64,000 bases of DNA, taken from the NCBI RefSeq assembly GCF_034931045.1, contig NZ_JAYGHH010000017.1, positions 1-64,000 of the forward strand, in the 5' to 3' direction. The stretch's first letter is position 1. Every line of letters begins with the position of its first letter. The notes beneath the pieces are model-generated. The model searched no databases. It saw only the letters and a program-made list of their open reading frames with translations, and was not told the origin of the DNA. A program made the position numbers and the translations under genes. Of the stretch, positions 16,337-24,560 are shown in pieces. This stretch comes from Nodularia sp034931045. GTDB lineage: Bacteria; Cyanobacteriota; Cyanobacteriia; Cyanobacteriales; Nostocaceae.

Positions 16337-17266
16337 TTAATCAGAATTAGTTGATTTTGGGCTATCTGCCAAAATTGGGGTCTGGGTTCGTCGCCAACGG
16401 GTAACACCATAAATACCAGCAGCTAAAATTAACAACACAGGACTGTAAACCATTGACCAAATGCCCAATTTTAACAAGCCCACACTCAATTTACCTAATG
16501 AATGAGTGGAGTTCTTCCAGGTTTCTTGAATTTGGGATGCTAAGGTAATTTGGGGACTGGTGCTAGATATCGCTGCTTCTAAGTTCAGGGTAATGGTGGA
16601 ATATGCAACTTGATTTTTTAAGCTTTTTAATTGAGCATCAATTTGTTCTATCGATTGTCGGACGTTATTCAATTCTTGAGCAACACTTAGCACATCTTTA
16701 ATGGAACCCGCCCGATCCATAATTTTTTGCAAATTGGCTTCAGTTCTTTGCAGGTTATTTAATCTAGCTTGGAAATCCACCAGGCGATCGCCCACATCTT
16801 CTGCGGTAATATCACGATTACTCACAGTGCCTAATTTAGCTAATTCTTCTATAGTAGTTTCTAATCTATTTTGAGGAACTCGCATTGTAATAGATGCAGT
16901 ATGCCGGGAAGTTTCCCTTGTCGGCTGACGTTCGCTTAAACCGATTAAATCCCCTTGTTGTTGATTAATAATTTGGGAGACAGCATCGATACTCTCACTA
17001 ACAGAGTCAACAATTACAGTCATTGCAGCCTTTTTAATCAGTTGAGGACGCGCACGGGTTACTGTTACTGGTGCAGCTTCCGCCTGGGGCGTACTTTCAT
17101 TAATTGTAGGGGGTGCTGCGGCCATATTTTGCGGGCGATCGCTTGAAGACAAAGCCGAATCTAACGATGGCTGCACAGAAGCAGCACAACTACTAAATAT
17201 CACCCCACCCAATAAAGCACTCACCAACACAACAGATTTTTGTGGCGATTTCGTTGAGACTTGCAT
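16337..17266 (-). CDS. DUF4349 domain lipoprotein
   Basis: An envelope protein of about 309 residues. The N-terminal signal has a lipobox-like stretch ending FSSC (Cys at about residue 27). The DUF4349 body follows (KKAAMTVIVDSVSESI...ITAEDVGDRLVDFQARL), including a coiled coil at about residues 165-215 (LQRTEANLQKIMDRAG onward). A C-terminal transmembrane helix (about residues 260-285) is followed by basic residues. The start is at ATG 17264-17266; an in-frame TTG at 17272 is less likely. Function unknown; topology suggests a periplasmic coiled coil anchored at both ends. Confidence 0.8.
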   Translation of the reverse strand: MQVSTKSPQKSVVLVSALLGGVIFSSCAASVQPSLDSALSSSDRPQNMAAAPPTINESTPQAEAAPVTVTRARPQLIKKAAMTVIVDSVSESIDAVSQIINQQQGDLIGLSERQPTRETSRHTASITMRVPQNRLETTIEELAKLGTVSNRDITAEDVGDRLVDFQARLNNLQRTEANLQKIMDRAGSIKDVLSVAQELNNVRQSIEQIDAQLKSLKNQVAYSTITLNLEAAISSTSPQITLASQIQETWKNSTHSLGKLSVGLLKLGIWSMVYSPVLLILAAGIYGVTRWRRTQTPILADSPKSTNSD

Positions 17267-17390
17267 AATCAACCCCCAGATAGATGAAACTAACCTCAGT
17301 ATGGCTGGGGAAACAACTCAAACTTGACCTAGTTGCGATTTATGTAACACAATAGCCATCGACCGAATTCTGCAAAAACAAAAGAGGCTC

Positions 17391-17423
17391 AGATCCCCGA
17401 CTTCTTCAAGAAGTCGGGGATCT
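17391..17423. repeat. 33-nt perfect palindrome (AGATCCCCGACTTCTT type)
   Basis: Two 16-nt arms (17391-17406 and 17408-17423) are exact complements around one C and are followed by TTTC. This is a well-known type of dispersed cyanobacterial palindrome. It sits between two divergently transcribed genes, so it is more likely a REP-like element than a terminator. Confidence 0.8.
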
Positions 17424-17493
17424 TTCTTGCTATTCGATAAACCACCCCATAGATGAATTGTCAAAAACCCCAGAGCAGTTACTAAATTAGGTA

Positions 17494-18390
17494 ATGGTAT
17501 TGCAAACTAAAACGAAAAGCATGGAAACCACACAACTAGGAAACACAGGTGTATACGTGAGTGTAATCGGCTTGGGTGGGATGCCCATGTCAATTTATGA
17601 CCGTCCGCCTGAATCCCAATCAATTGCAGTTATTCATCGCGCCTTAGAATTGGGGATTACATTTATTGATACTGCTGATTCTTACTGCAAAGATGAATCA
17701 GATAAGCACCACAACGAGCGATTAATTCACCAAGCCCTGACAACTTACAAAGGTGATATCAGCCAAGTCATTGTCGCCACCAAAGGCGGTTTAATGCGTC
17801 CTGATGGTAGTTGGGGGCGTAACGGCAACCCAGACCATTTACGCCAAACAATTCGGGAAAGCTTTGAGATTTTAGGAGGCGATAAACCTATTGATTTGTG
17901 GCAATACCATTCCCCAGATCCTAATTACACCATAGAAGCATCCCTAGCACCAGCCAAAGAAGCTGTAAAAGCTGGTTTGATTCGATTTGTGGGAGTTTCT
18001 AACTTTTCTGTAGAACAAATTAAACAAGCACGGGATGTCGTGGATATTGTCTCTGTGCAGAATCAATATAGTCCTTGGCACAGACAGCCAGAAACCGATG
18101 GCGTATTGCAATATTGTGAACAGGAAAAAATCACCTTTTTACCTTGGAGTCCCTTTGGGGGAATGCGTCGCCATGCAAATTTACCAGATATTCAGGCGAT
18201 CGCCAAATTAGCCCAAGAAAAAAACCTATCATTATACTGTATCGTCTTAGCATGGTTGCGTTCCAAATCCCCCTGTATTCTGCCCATTCCTGGCGCTAGT
18301 CAAGTTTCCAGCATTGAAGATACAGCACTTGCTGTCAATGTGAAATTATCAGATGCAGAAGTGCAAAAAATCGATCAAGCCACTTCTTAA
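17494..18390 (+). CDS. Aldo/keto reductase
   Basis: A 298-residue AKR superfamily NADPH-dependent oxidoreductase with a TIM-barrel fold. The N-terminus has LGNTGVYVSVIGLGGMP, the catalytic Asp/Tyr region is FIDTADSYC (about residues 54-62), the catalytic His region is LWQYHSPDP, and the cofactor-binding C-terminus has IPGASQ and SIEDTALAV. The start could be ATG 17494 or ATG 17521 (METTQLGNTG), which fits the family better. The substrate is unknown. A short TCACTGT tandem tract at about 18423-18450 separates it from ilvC. Confidence 0.9.
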   Translation: MVLQTKTKSMETTQLGNTGVYVSVIGLGGMPMSIYDRPPESQSIAVIHRALELGITFIDTADSYCKDESDKHHNERLIHQALTTYKGDISQVIVATKGGLMRPDGSWGRNGNPDHLRQTIRESFEILGGDKPIDLWQYHSPDPNYTIEASLAPAKEAVKAGLIRFVGVSNFSVEQIKQARDVVDIVSVQNQYSPWHRQPETDGVLQYCEQEKITFLPWSPFGGMRRHANLPDIQAIAKLAQEKNLSLYCIVLAWLRSKSPCILPIPGASQVSSIEDTALAVNVKLSDAEVQKIDQATS

Positions 18391-18510
18391 TCAGTTATCA
18401 GTTCAGAGACAAATCGGCGTGATCACTGTTCACTGTTCACTGTCCACTGATTTAAGGTACAATCGAAAGCTGCTAATTAATGACCATGCTGCTGACAGGA
18501 GATGCATATT

Positions 18511-19506
18511 ATGGCCCGGATGTATTATGACGAAGATGCCAATTTAGACCTTTTGGCTGGAAAAACGATTGCCATTATTGGCTATGGTTCCCAAGGTCAT
18601 GCCCACGCCCTTAATCTTAAAGATAGTGGTTTGAATGTGATTGTGGGACTATATCCGGGTAGTAAGTCAGCAGCAAAAGCCGAAGCAGCTGGTTTAACTG
18701 TACAACCTGTGGCCGATGCTGCTAAAGCTGCTGATTTCATCATGATTTTGTTACCTGATGAAGTCCAAAAGACAGTTTACAAACAAGAAATTGAACCAAA
18801 TCTGCAAGAAGGAAACGTTGTCGCCTTCGCCCACGGTTTTAATATTCACTTTGGGCAAGTCGTACCACCTGCTAACGTAGACGTGGTAATGGTAGCACCC
18901 AAAGGCCCCGGACATTTGGTGCGCCGGACTTATGAACAAGGACAAGGTGTCCCAGCGCTGTTTGCAGTTTATCAAAATGCTAGTGGTCAAGCACGCGATC
19001 GCGCCATGGCTTACGCTAGAGGTATCGGTGGTACACGTGCCGGAATTCTCGAAACCACATTCCGCGAAGAAACCGAAACCGATTTGTTTGGTGAACAAGC
19101 AGTATTGTGTGGTGGTTTAAGCGCCTTAATTAAAGCAGGTTTTGAAACCTTAGTCGAAGCAGGTTATCAACCAGAATTGGCTTACTTTGAATGTCTCCAC
19201 GAAGTCAAATTGATTGTTGACTTGGTTGTAGAAGGTGGACTAGCCGAAATGCGCGACAGTATCTCTAACACTGCTGAGTATGGTGATTATACTCGTGGAC
19301 CCCGCGTTGTCAACGCTAACACCAAAGCTGAAATGAAGAAAATTCTCAGCGAAATTCAATCTGGGCAATTTGCACGGGAATTCGTCTTAGAAAATCAATC
19401 TGGTAAACCAGGATTTACCGCCATGCGCCGCCAAGAAGCCGAACATCCCATTGAAGAAGTCGGCAAAGACTTACGCGCCATGTTTAGCTGGTTAAAAAAA
19501 GTTTAA
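18511..19506 (+). CDS. ilvC: Ketol-acid reductoisomerase (NADP+)
   Basis: Acetohydroxyacid isomeroreductase of branched-chain amino acid synthesis, converting acetolactate to dihydroxy-isovalerate with Mg2+ and NADPH. It has 331 residues, the class I (short) length. The Rossmann motif is IGYGSQGHAHALN. Metal sites are visible in DLFGEQAVLCGG and ECLHEVKLIVDL. The start is ATG 18511 (MARMYYDEDANL) with GACAGGAG ending 11 nt upstream; an in-frame ATG at 18502 is too close to that RBS. It stands alone, not in an ilvBN operon. Confidence 0.97.
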   Translation: MARMYYDEDANLDLLAGKTIAIIGYGSQGHAHALNLKDSGLNVIVGLYPGSKSAAKAEAAGLTVQPVADAAKAADFIMILLPDEVQKTVYKQEIEPNLQEGNVVAFAHGFNIHFGQVVPPANVDVVMVAPKGPGHLVRRTYEQGQGVPALFAVYQNASGQARDRAMAYARGIGGTRAGILETTFREETETDLFGEQAVLCGGLSALIKAGFETLVEAGYQPELAYFECLHEVKLIVDLVVEGGLAEMRDSISNTAEYGDYTRGPRVVNANTKAEMKKILSEIQSGQFAREFVLENQSGKPGFTAMRRQEAEHPIEEVGKDLRAMFSWLKKV

Positions 19507-19611
19507 TTAACGTTTGTAGTGAGGGCTTAAGCCCTCAAATAAAAACTCCTGTAGGGGCGGGTTCGTAGATATCATGCTCATTAACCGGGATATTTAGTGA
19601 ACCCGCCCCGA

Positions 19612-20373
19612 TTACAAATAACCCAGAAAAGAATTTATCCTAAACACAGCATAGCGAACGCTTTTTTCATCAGTATATTCTGGATTAATGGGAATCTCAT
19701 CGAAAGATTTCAAGACAATCACAGCCCGATAAAGTTTACCATTTTTAAATTGCTTATCTCGAATATCCACACGGAGAATATTTTCTAGTGGTTCCTCAAT
19801 AGTTTGCTGAATACGTAAACTTTTTCGCTCTATAAATACCTGATTCAGACTTTTGTAAAAAATACAATTAGTCATAGGTGTTGTTAATGCAACAGCACCA
19901 ATAGCTATGCCAATTAACATAGTTACATTTTTGACAAACAGTAGTTGATGTTGATTTTGTCCTAAAAATAAAGACATTTGTCCAGAATTAATAAAGGTGT
20001 TAATTTGCCGAACATCTTGCTGATTCCTTCCATAGTTCTGACTAGATATCAGTTCCCGTTCTCCCACAGGAGTCACAATGACGACGCGATAACTTTTACT
20101 CCTGCTACTACTTATAGCTTTCACGTATGCACTCTGAATATCAAAAATTCTTAACCTCTGTTTCCTTCCCAACAAACTAGACTGCCTCAAGTCACAATTA
20201 ATTTGGTTGGGTAAAGGGCGTTGACAAGTGAGACGAACGGTTACAAATTCAAAAAACAAAAAGTAAATCAGAAAACCTAAACAGCCAATAAAAAATGATC
20301 CTCCAAAAAACCAAACACGAAACGGTCGGTGCTGAACCCGTAATCGGGTGCGCGTTTCTTCTACAATTTTCAT
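19612..20373 (-). CDS. Unknown membrane protein
   Basis: An integral membrane protein of about 253 residues. It has a basic N-terminus, a hydrophobic hairpin (about residues 23-47, FFGGSFFIGCLGFLIYFLFF), a polar domain with two Cys (LTCQRPLPNQINCDLRQ) and a second hydrophobic segment (about 147-167). The C-terminal part resembles the soluble half of small photosynthesis-era 'PH-like' membrane proteins only in general style. I do not recognise the family. The start is ATG 20371-20373. Confidence 0.5.
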   Translation of the reverse strand: MKIVEETRTRLRVQHRPFRVWFFGGSFFIGCLGFLIYFLFFEFVTVRLTCQRPLPNQINCDLRQSSLLGRKQRLRIFDIQSAYVKAISSSRSKSYRVVIVTPVGERELISSQNYGRNQQDVRQINTFINSGQMSLFLGQNQHQLLFVKNVTMLIGIAIGAVALTTPMTNCIFYKSLNQVFIERKSLRIQQTIEEPLENILRVDIRDKQFKNGKLYRAVIVLKSFDEIPINPEYTDEKSVRYAVFRINSFLGYL

Positions 20374-20446
20374 CAATATTGGTATATAAAAGACTTAACT
20401 CATAATTTGAGTATTCCCTTCTAAGTCAGCTTACCCATCACAAAAT

Positions 20447-21292
20447 ATGCCAAAAATGCATCTTAACCCGGCAAAGCAGCAACATCACAGGCTGATAAGT
20501 CGATTCACTTTATTATTCCTAGTTTGCTTCCTGGGGATGCAAAATACCGCACAAGCACAGTCTCAGCCCACAACTAAACTTCTACCATTTTTCGATAATA
20601 TCAATAACCCGGTTCCTATAGGTTTTCCCAGGGGTCGCAAATTAGACATTACACCACCCCCACCCCCTTTAAATTCCTTTGACAAAGCTGTTCTCAATAT
20701 CTGTGGCCCTATGGGAACAAGAGTCACCCGCAATAAATTTCAACAGTTATTGTCCTCTTACCCAGATGTTTTACAGAAACTTCAAACAGTTAGCGGCGGC
20801 GAATTCCGTCCAGGACGCAGAAATAAAACCGAATTTATCGAAGATTTAACTGATATTTGGGTTAAAAATCGGGGCTTTGAACACATTTTTTGTGGCGAAA
20901 TCAAGAGTGCTAATAAAATTGGCGGCTTGCATTTTTATGGTCGATATTTACAGTTACAAAATGAAGGAATTGGCGGACGTTTACCGAATAACCAGAGGCG
21001 TGAGGAGGTTGTTCCTGGTATAATTTATACAATGGGTGTTATGATCAAACAAGGAAACCGCACATTTACAGATGTGATGAAAGGCTATAGTTATCTGAGT
21101 AATGCTCAAGAATTGCTTGTAGATGCGACCCGAATTTTTAAACTGCAAGGAAATTCTGAAGGAGCGTGTATTTTTAATGTGCGAGATCAGGATACTGGAA
21201 AAACTTTCCCTAAAGTTTTTGTGAGGAGACAAAAGACTATAGTTACCTTCTATCCTGATGCTACTCCCCAAGGTGCAAACTGTAAAAAATAA
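20447..21292 (+). CDS. Secreted protein, unknown
   Basis: 281 residues with a Sec signal peptide: a basic start, a hydrophobic core FTLLFLVCFLGM, and a cleavage site after AQA near residue 37. The mature protein has a proline run (TPPPPPLNS) and a globular domain of about 180 residues with four Cys. It is divergent from the previous minus-strand gene. No known domain is recognised. The frame starts at ATG 20447, and a second ATG lies three codons later. Confidence 0.55.
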   Translation: MPKMHLNPAKQQHHRLISRFTLLFLVCFLGMQNTAQAQSQPTTKLLPFFDNINNPVPIGFPRGRKLDITPPPPPLNSFDKAVLNICGPMGTRVTRNKFQQLLSSYPDVLQKLQTVSGGEFRPGRRNKTEFIEDLTDIWVKNRGFEHIFCGEIKSANKIGGLHFYGRYLQLQNEGIGGRLPNNQRREEVVPGIIYTMGVMIKQGNRTFTDVMKGYSYLSNAQELLVDATRIFKLQGNSEGACIFNVRDQDTGKTFPKVFVRRQKTIVTFYPDATPQGANCKK

Positions 21293-21697
21293 TTTGCTGC
21301 GATCAATTTATGGCAAGTTGAGAGGGAACAGGGAACAGTTACCTGTCATCCCCAAATTTTCTGATTTATTCAACCCAAAGTTCACACGTTTGATGGTAGG
21401 TAGGAAAAAACCAAACTATATTACGAAAAGTAAACAGCGCAAAAATTCTTACCAATGACCAATGACTAAGGACAAATGAAGAACCCCACCAGTTAACTTT
21501 ATTTACGCCCTCTTACTTACACCCTTCAAAAACCGTTCGGCTGACGCTCAAGGCGAAGCCTTGCACCTACTTTTGGGTTTATCAGCCCCAAACCTTCGAT
21601 TTATCTGGGTTTTATATTTATTCAACAAACCCTAAATACAAAAATCGTCTCTACCTTGATATCAAAGGTTTAGGCGAGTCTTGTGTTAATTTTTTAT
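21293..21697. other. Intergenic region with dispersed repeat
   Basis: No gene is seen. It contains a 49-nt repeat at 21586-21634 (CCCCAAACCTTCGATTTATC at its start) that recurs at 44300-44348, where it forms the right end of a MITE. It also holds AATGACCAATGACTAA microsatellite sequence near 21451 and a short GGCGAAGCC-type palindrome near 21553. Confidence 0.7.
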
Positions 21698-21768
21698 GGG
21701 TCGCCCGAGACTCGAACTCGGAACAAATCGGTTAAAAGCCGAGTACTCTACCATTGAGTTAGCGACCC
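21698..21768 (-). tRNA. trnK: tRNA-Lys (anticodon TTT)
   Basis: Read on the minus strand, 71 nt fold as a cloverleaf: acceptor GGGTCGC/GCGACCC, D arm ACTC/GAGT, anticodon loop CTTTTAA (anticodon TTT), and T arm CCGAG/CTCGG with loop TTCGAGT. One mismatch closes the anticodon stem. CCA is not encoded. Confidence 0.95.
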
Positions 21769-21827
21769 TTTTGCTTTGTTTTGCAACTTTGCCATCATAA
21801 CACGATAATCTGAGATTTGCAAATCTT

Positions 21828-22700
21828 TTATAAAAGATTCGCTGTTAACTGTACAGATGCCTTGCAGCCAGCCTTTGGAGCTAATACCGTCAGGTTTGCG
21901 CCAGTATTGAGGGCATTACGAGGGGCTGTCCAAGGTTCTAGGCAGTAGAAATCTTTGCCTTTGACTGTCCAAAACACTAGATGAGAATAGATATTGTCGT
22001 AATCTAAAGTCAGCTTCAGGGAACGACTAGGATCTATCACTGTGGCTGATTGGCTAGTCAAATCCTTAAAAGCAACATCAATTTCATCGCGGTTGAAATC
22101 AAAATTACCATCAAATGAGTGAATTTGCTTAGTATTTTGGTCTTGATACTGCTGTGAGGGGATTTGAAACTCTAGCTGATTTTTATCACCACCAGTCAGA
22201 AAGTAAGGATGGAAACCAGCCGAAAAGGGCATTGGTGTGGATGACAGATTTTTATATTCCTGTCGAATTGCGAGATTATTTCCTTGCAATTCATAAGTAA
22301 AAATTACTTGAAAGTCAAAAGGATAAACTGCCTTGGTTTGCTCGTTGCTATTGAGTACGAGGGTCAGACTAGCTTTATCTTCAGTTTTTTGCTCAGTCAC
22401 TTCCCAAGGTAACTCACGCCCAAAGCCGTGTTGTTTAAGAGTGTATTTTTGCCCGTTATGGGTGTAAGTATTATCTGGTAAATTGCCACAGATAGGAAAC
22501 AGAATTGGATTTCCGCCTCTGACGCTCAAATCTGGATGAGTAAAGCGTTCAGTATCCAAGTAGAAAATTTCTTTTCCCTGGATACGCCAACGGGTAATAA
22601 TACCGCCTCTTTCTGGTACTACTTCTATCTGAGAGCCAGCACTTTCATCGCTGAGGATATAAGTTTTGTATTGTTGTTCTTGAACGGTGATGGTAAACAC
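21828..22700 (-). CDS. Aldose 1-epimerase family (mutarotase-like) protein
   Basis: A 290-residue beta-sandwich sugar epimerase. Family signatures are visible: PERGGIITRWRIQGKEIFYL near the N-terminus, RGGNPILFPICGNLPD (about residues 61-76), the catalytic-His region GFHPYFLTGGD, and the C-terminal CLEPWTAPRNALN with its acidic residue. It may interconvert anomers of glucose or glucose-6-phosphate; the exact sugar is not decidable. It starts at a GTG (22698-22700). The neighbours, tRNA-Lys and pdhA, are unrelated. Confidence 0.85.
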   Translation of the reverse strand: MFTITVQEQQYKTYILSDESAGSQIEVVPERGGIITRWRIQGKEIFYLDTERFTHPDLSVRGGNPILFPICGNLPDNTYTHNGQKYTLKQHGFGRELPWEVTEQKTEDKASLTLVLNSNEQTKAVYPFDFQVIFTYELQGNNLAIRQEYKNLSSTPMPFSAGFHPYFLTGGDKNQLEFQIPSQQYQDQNTKQIHSFDGNFDFNRDEIDVAFKDLTSQSATVIDPSRSLKLTLDYDNIYSHLVFWTVKGKDFYCLEPWTAPRNALNTGANLTVLAPKAGCKASVQLTANLL

Positions 22701-22833
22701 AAGTTTCAGTCCTTAATGATGGTGAATTTAGGTATACACGAAAAATCAAATATGCGTCTTTGGTGAACCCTGGTAGGGACAATTCATAAATTATCCCTAC
22801 ATTCTTTGACGGACTACTCGCACTTAAAACTAT

Positions 22834-23868
22834 TTACTCGTCTTCTGCAAACACAAAGCGATACAACTCGCTGGGGTCAGGTTCGGGGCTACTTTCGGCA
22901 AACTTCACAGCTTCTTCGATGACTGCTTGAATTTTTCGGTCAATAGCTTTGAGTTCAGCCTCATCTGCTAAATTTTGCTCCACCAGATAAGTTGCCAACT
23001 TCTTAATCGGGTCACGGGAAAACCAGAATTCTTTCTCGGCTTTGCTTCGCATTTCATCTGGGTCTGCGAGGGAGTGTCCCCGGAAGCGGTAGGTCAGGGC
23101 TTCAATTAAGGTTGGCCCTTCACCAGCACGGGCGCGGGCGACTGCTTCTTGAGCAACGGAGCGCACTGCTAGCACGTCCATACCGTCTACTTCTACGCCA
23201 ACCATGTTAAATACACTGGCTTTTTTGTAAATCTCTGGCTGGGAAGTGGCTCTTTCATGAGACATCCCAATAGCCCATTTATTATTTTCGACCACAAAAA
23301 TAATTGGTAGTTTCCACAGGGCTGCCATATTTAAAGTCTCGAAAAACTGACCATTATTAGCTGCACCATCGCCAAAAAAGCAAGCTGTTACTTGGTCGGC
23401 GTTTTGATCTCCCAAAACTTCCCGGCGGTATTTGCTTTGAAAAGCTGCTCCAGCTGCCACGGGAATGCCTTCAGCCACAAAAGCATAACCACCTAGTAAG
23501 CCATGCTCGGCAGAAAACATATGCATAGAGCCACCACGTCCTTTGCTGCATCCTGTGGCTTTGCCAAATAACTCTGCCATCACTTCTCTGGCTGGTACAC
23601 CGGCGCTGAGAGCATGAACGTGGTCGCGGTAGGTGCTAGAAACAAAATCTTCACCTGGTCGCATGGCTTGGATAACACCTGTGGAAACGGCTTCTTGACC
23701 GTTGTAGAGGTGAACAAAACCAAACATTTTGCCTCTATAGTACATCTCAGCACATTTGTCTTCAAATGAGCGACCTAGTACCATGTCTTCATACAACCGC
23801 AATCCTTCTGCTTTGGTGATGTTGCTATTGGCAGTATTAAATGTAGGTAACGTGCGTTCTTGAACCAT
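22834..23868 (-). CDS. pdhA: Pyruvate dehydrogenase E1 component, alpha subunit
   Basis: The 344-residue alpha subunit of the thiamine-diphosphate-dependent E1 of the pyruvate dehydrogenase complex, which feeds acetyl-CoA synthesis. The ThDP motif is FFGDGAANNGQFFETLNMAA (about residues 166-185), ending in VVENNKWAIGM. The phosphorylation-loop equivalent YRFRGHSLADPDEMR is also conserved. The beta subunit is not adjacent, as is usual in cyanobacteria. The start is ATG 23866-23868. Confidence 0.95.
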   Translation of the reverse strand: MVQERTLPTFNTANSNITKAEGLRLYEDMVLGRSFEDKCAEMYYRGKMFGFVHLYNGQEAVSTGVIQAMRPGEDFVSSTYRDHVHALSAGVPAREVMAELFGKATGCSKGRGGSMHMFSAEHGLLGGYAFVAEGIPVAAGAAFQSKYRREVLGDQNADQVTACFFGDGAANNGQFFETLNMAALWKLPIIFVVENNKWAIGMSHERATSQPEIYKKASVFNMVGVEVDGMDVLAVRSVAQEAVARARAGEGPTLIEALTYRFRGHSLADPDEMRSKAEKEFWFSRDPIKKLATYLVEQNLADEAELKAIDRKIQAVIEEAVKFAESSPEPDPSELYRFVFAEDE

Positions 23869-24560
23869 TATTTTTTAGTATTCCTATAGTAAAACTGAAA
23901 TTTACCATCTCAAATAAGTTGCTGTCAGGCAATATCTGCTTTTCATTCGCTAGGATGTGCTGGAGTCAACTACCAAAATTTATGCACCAAAAAGGTTTAT
24001 AGGCAATGGAGGCGAAACAATGAGTGAATTTTTGATTGTTCTAACCACACTCTGCGAGGATCTTACCCGAATGGCAACAGATACACCCCTGAGTTTTCTC
24101 ACTCCCTACTCCTGTTCATAGGCTATCAATCAGGATAGCTCGGTTTCTGCCTATCCATGAACAATTTGGCAAAAATGAATCAGGAATTTTTTTCTATAGC
24201 TAGATACTTTTAATTTAAAGTTATTTATGGTATAGTTACGCATCTTTAATTAACATATCCAGTTCAAGTTAATTCTTTTAACCGCCTAGCTGGATAAATC
24301 CGTGAACGATCAGTAACTATAAGTGCTTACAGGCAAAAATACTCAAAATTCAAACAAAGTATTGGCGCTTTCTAGGCAATGCAAAATATTACCACTAAAA
24401 TATAATTCAAATTTTAGGAAGTAACAAAAACAATTGTCTCAATATATACTTATAGTGTAAGTCCGCCACGGTATTATTAACCGTACTATTATGGCACGGT
24501 TTTACATGGCTGGAATGCTCTAGGTGAATTATGTTGATCACGGTGCAGGGGAAGTAGACT
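23869..24560. other. Long divergent promoter region, pdhA/ftn2
   Basis: No coding sequence is seen in about 690 nt between two divergent genes. The right part has a short inverted pair around GCCACGGTATTATTAACCGT (about 24465-24484). I see no clear NtcA or CIRCE-type site. The length suggests separate promoters for both genes and perhaps a long ftn2 leader. Confidence 0.5.
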